Assembly (NCBI GenBank): GCA_022835595.1
Contig: BQUP01000003.1
Span: 998,629-1,062,628, forward strand
From: Cystobasidium ongulense
Taxonomy: Eukaryota; Basidiomycota; Cystobasidiomycetes; Cystobasidiales; Cystobasidiaceae
Reading direction: 5' to 3'
DNA length: 64,000 nucleotides
Translations under genes and position numbers: made by a program
The notes under the pieces: generated by a model
The model's input: only the letters and a program-made list of their open reading frames with translations
Database searches by the model: none
What the model was told of the DNA's origin: nothing
Shown: positions 59,946 to 64,000 of the stretch, one piece after another
Position numbering within the stretch: the stretch's first letter is position 1
Layout: every line of letters starts with the position of its first letter

Positions 59946-62900
59946 TTAAAGTCGTAGCTGACGACCAAGCTGCTCCAAGTCAAAGTTGCGTTCATTGCCT
60001 TCAATAAGTGTATGACGTTCACCACCGATAGGTGCTTGGCATTCTGGACATCGTGAAACTTGCATAGCGCCCCCGCATTCGCCCTGTTGATGTGTGAGGA
60101 GATGGAAGATGACGGAGACTATACGATTAGCTGAAGAGCATTACTTTCAGATTTGTTCCAGACACCCACTATAAAGTAAGGGTATCCACATCGGTATCCT
60201 GTGTGCAATACAGCAGTGCCGTCAGTTCCGATGAACTCATAGGGGAAAATGCATGCATGGCCTACTGTAAATGTGCCCTGCGCTTCCGAAGTGTCCCGCT
60301 TCGAAGACGGCTGACATCACCATGAGCTTTTCTTCGTCGGTGGTGACCCCATGCCAGTTATCGCTGGCCAGCTGTTCCAGCAAAGCACTGATAGCGTTGC
60401 GGAAAACCTCTTCCTTGGCTTTGACGTCCTTCACAAATTGACTTTCCTTGATTGAATCAAGGCCGACGTCTTTATCGTCGCAGTATAGATCCAGCAAGAC
60501 ATTGAGATATCCCTGATATGCGGCTAGTACCTCGGATTGCTGGCTTTCAACCATTTTCACGGCATGCTGTCGGATCTCTGGAGAACTATGTCGAGCCGGA
60601 CGGCTCCCATGCACAATCTGCAGGTACTGGATCTGTAAGAACCATGCAATGGATTCCGAAAGCAGGCGACGAGCCTGAGTGCTACTTGTTATCTCAATAC
60701 ACTGCAAGCAGCATCTGAGAGAAGTGGATAGCAACAAGCCTTGATACATCCACCAGAGATCCATGTAAGGCAAACCGTTCTTCGTCTTTTGCAAGAGATC
60801 GTAAAGGCCGTTTGAGACTTCGAAGATTTCAGATTGCTGGCAAGTAAGAAACATCAGGAACACATATGCATACCTGTGAAGTACTCGGCTTCAAAACTTA
60901 CAATCTTCAACATGATGAAGCTTCCTTGCACGAAATTGCGGTCGTCCGCTCGAGGAGGCGGCATTCCGACAGCTTTTCGAGCAGCCCGCTTGCACCATAT
61001 TTCCGGATCACGCGGAGCATTGTCCATGGCAAGACATTGTTGTTTTTCGTAGTTGTACGCCGCGATATAGGCTGCTTCGTAAACTGCTTTGTGAGGAGGC
61101 CTTTGTCTGAGGATGTGTTCCAGTTGGCGATGGAGCGCGATGAGCAGAGCTGTTTCTTTTGCCCAAGCGTTCAACATGTCTTTAGGCAGCACGGCGTTGA
61201 AGACTTTCTCAGCTTCAATCAAAGAAGTCACACCGGCAAGCTGGTCTGGCAGTTGCATCTTATCCAGGAGCTTGGCCTTCTTCTGGTCTCCTAACCGCTT
61301 AAGGCTATTGTTCCTTGGCCAGACTGACTCATCCGCTGTTGCACGGGCGGCTAATTCATTGAGTGTATCAGATACTGCTGCGAAGATAGACCTTGCCTTC
61401 TTAAAGTGGTTGATCTCCTGCAAATCGAGATAGGCTCGTTTGGCGGGAACCGTATAGCGTGCAGTTGTAATGATTGCACTCTGACTGGAGCGGCAGGTAG
61501 GGCATAGCGGCATCCTCACAAAATCTGAGGGCAGATTTTCCTTGCGCTTCAGGGGGACGCCTTCCTCGTCGCATTCATAGTACTCCTGCATTTGCATGAG
61601 ACCGTCGAGCTGTGATGTACTATCAGTTTCTTTTCTGAGAACGTGAGAGGGACATGCAACCGGCTTACAGTTTCAACGGAAAAAACATGCTGGCAAGGCA
61701 GTTTGATGACAGGTTCGTCGTCTTCAATGACTTCTTTCATGGTTTTCATCATAATCATGTCTGCGAGGGAGTTCTTGATGTGGTCTGGACTACATTCGTA
61801 ACAAATGCACATTTCGCCGCAGAGACTGAAGAGAGTGTCAGAAAAAGATGGCGCAGCAAAGTTCTAAGTATGGACTCACGAGCGACATCTGTGTCCACAA
61901 GCAGGCAAAACAGTTTGGCATCTAAGATTGCACGGGTCTGCAGTGGAAGGGAATCCACAAAGGAGAGGCGTATCCATCTGACGGTGTGGGCAAGGCGCAG
62001 TTTGCACTGACTGGCACGGTGGCGCTGCGGCACTGCATGTAGAGCTTTGGGATTGGTGCCCGCACATCACATATGCTGGACTCTTGCATGTAGTGCACTT
62101 GTGGTCTTTCCTGCAGTTATCAGAGCATTCGTGTTGGCTGCAAAACCCATTATGGTCAGTTAATTCCGTAGGACTCAGGTAATTCTGAGATTTCGAAAAG
62201 GCTCACCAAAATTGTGGCTTTGAACATGCATGTTTGGAGTGCTTCTTGACTGGGCATGTGCTCGACATTCCGGTCGCTACTGTTACTCCTGCCCAGGCCT
62301 CGCTGGGTTGGTTAATTTTATCACAGTCTCCGCAGCGAGCCGAACACTTTTTGGAGCAGCAACTCAAGTCGCCATCGCACTTGGCGGTGCAGAAGAACGT
62401 TGGAGTATCTTGCCAGCAATACCTGTATAAGCAAGATTCAGAGGCAACTCGGCTGAAACAAGCAGAATCCACGCTTACATCTGTTGAACATGATTGCACT
62501 TTGACAATTTCCTTTCTACCTTCACCGTGCACTTGACGAGATTGATATCTTGGGACGAACCGCATGCTAACTCTGGTTTGGTGTGTCCACACGGCAACAG
62601 AACGTTCTGCAAGATTTCGGGACACTCTCGCGCTGCACAAGGCTCAGCACAGATCTGGTATGTGCGAGTATACTCAGCTTGCTTTTTCCTTGCAGGGTCG
62701 CTTATGCCCACATACCTTAGCGCATGGATGACCGCAGGTAAGAAGCCTCGTGCAGCTTTCTTTGCACTTGATAAAAACATGATCTGGATCATTCCCCACT
62801 GGATGACATGCTAATGGACAGATATGTCCGCAGGCCTTCAACGTTATTCCGCAGGGCATGAGACAGCCACCGTTCGGTGACCAATGTGTTATCTGACCGG

Positions 62901-64000
62901 GTCCATCGATCGTCTGATTCCAATCAGGGTGGCTCTCGCCTGTGTGGTGACATTCAAAAGTCAGGAGTACGTACGATCTGAAGATTCCGAGACCCACAAC
63001 CAAGTCGCAGCGTGTTTCCAATTGAGCCAGTCTCTTCCAGATGATCGATAGCTACGGACAAGGTTACTCATGCACGATGTTGGAGTACTAGATAAGGCTT
63101 CTTACTTTTCCGCCAGAGATCCGATGCCCGCATAGAGCTCGCCTGACCTAGGATGATCATCCCATCTCTAGCTCGAGATAAAGCGACATTGGTCCTATTG
63201 GGCGACTGCAGGTTGGGTCAGTCGGTCAACCGCAAGCCTTGTATTAATAGATCGACCACCACTCACTTTCAAGAAGCCTATGGAAGGCTTGTACGGGCGC
63301 ACATACTCTTCTTCGTCGGTCTTGGCTGCGCCACCTATGTTACGCACAAGCGACAAAAGGATGATTTTCGCTTCTTCTCCCTGCAGTTAGATGGTCTCAG
63401 TGAGTTAATGGACTACAAATAAAGAAATTATGGACATAAGCTTACTTGAAAGTTGTCAACGCTGCGCATTCAACCATTTTGTCAGCAATGTCCGGGCTCA
63501 TCGAACTTGACACCTACGTTCTGATCAATACTGTCGAGTCCACCTCAACGCGACGCACTTCTAGCATATCTTCCAGCTTAGCCTCGTCCCTTTCGTCAAC
63601 TACAACTTCGACTCTGAGTTTTGGGAGCGCTGTAAGTATTCAACACAAAGTTTCACTCGATGCCACTCACAATCCTTGTAGCAAACCTCTGATCTTTGAT
63701 AGCTGTCCCAAGTAGCCTGTGACGATGGCAATATCACCAGGCTTATTGTAGCCTTGCCTGCGATAGTAAGATCCATCAGCATTTGCAATGTATGCTTTTC
63801 GTGCATCGTTACTCACTTGATTAAATGGAGCACGATGTCGCGGCACATCTGCGCTTCGAACATATTGAACTTCGAGTTTGTATCGTTGCTATCTTCGCGG
63901 TGGTCGTGATCTAAAAAGAAAACGTTCGTAGGAAGGGCAAAGCCGCGAAGTGGTGCTCTTTCCAAGGTGGAAGGGTGATCTTCGAGATCTGGGTACAAGG
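59946..64000 (-). CDS. ZNFX1/Hrr1-type SF1 RNA helicase with NFX1 zinc fingers (partial)
   Basis: C-terminal part of a Upf1-like superfamily-1 helicase; the N-terminal part lies beyond the right edge. Helicase domain 2 is readable: YPDLEDHPSTLERAPLRGFA, VFFLDHD, NMFEAQMCRDIVLHLIK, motif V as VDNFQ spliced to GEEAKIILLSLVRNIG, and motif VI as SPNRTNVALSRARDGMIIL. Next comes a Cys/His-rich NFX1-type array: CGITLKACGHICPLACHPVG, LLTCGHPCAKVCGHKRPCKE, VLLPCGHTKPELACGSSQDI, and more to about 61500. A helical region follows (FKKARSIFAAVSDTLNELAA). Last exons give GHFGSAGHIY, YPYFIVG and ECGGAMQVSRCPECQAPIGG, an RZ-type finger as in ZNFX1, ending DLEQLGRQLRL at 59946. In animals and fission yeast this family acts in small-RNA silencing. 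Confidence 0.85.

Noticed and set aside
1-64000. Transposons, LTR or virus-like elements, CRISPR arrays
   Set aside because: No transposase, reverse transcriptase, capsid-like protein, long terminal repeats or spaced direct repeats were recognised by eye.

Overview
This window looks like nuclear DNA of an intron-rich fungus, most probably a basidiomycete and possibly a tremellomycete-type yeast (the class is an inference). Almost every gene is cut by short GT..AG introns of about 50-100 nt. The genes are typically fungal: Rim20/PalA, a multi-HAMP group III histidine kinase, Prm1, Mdm31/32, a Pcl-type cyclin, ACR3 and a Hikeshi/Opi10 homologue. Base composition is mixed, and I see no recognisable transposon, tRNA, rRNA or CRISPR array.

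Layout from left to right: DsbA/FrnE-like oxidoreductase (+); acetyl-CoA transporter SLC33A1 (-); Rim20/PalA (+); CSC1/OSCA cation channel (-); spliceosomal Cwf19 (+); Nik1-type hybrid histidine kinase (-); large DH-PH RhoGEF (-); arsH (+) and acr3 (-) in convergent orientation; TatD-family nuclease (-); a cysteine-bearing bZIP factor (+); small membrane protein (-); SPO11 (-); FAD monooxygenase (-); Mdm31/32 (-); PRM1 (-); seven-pass membrane protein of unknown role (+); Hikeshi/Opi10 (+); Q-rich cyclin (-); carnitine/acylcarnitine carrier (+); and the C-terminal part of a ZNFX1-type helicase with NFX1 zinc fingers (-), which runs off the right edge.

The most interesting region is 28.8-35.1 kb. 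ArsH (organoarsenical oxidase/flavoprotein) and ACR3 (arsenite efflux) lie tail to tail. Two genes further on is a Yap-like bZIP whose only five cysteines fall in two tight clusters. Budding yeast has a comparable ARR1 (bZIP sensor) - ARR3 (ACR3) neighbourhood, so this may be a basidiomycete arsenic sensing, efflux and detoxification island with its own regulator. The bZIP basic region lacks the usual invariant asparagine. The arsH and acr3 upstream regions share a short motif, which is weak evidence.

The other genes look like ordinary core functions: pH signalling, osmosensing, meiosis (SPO11), cell fusion (PRM1), mitochondrial shape and transport, mRNA splicing, and probably RNA silencing (ZNFX1/Hrr1 type). 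All splice structures were read by eye, so exon edges are approximate unless a position is stated.
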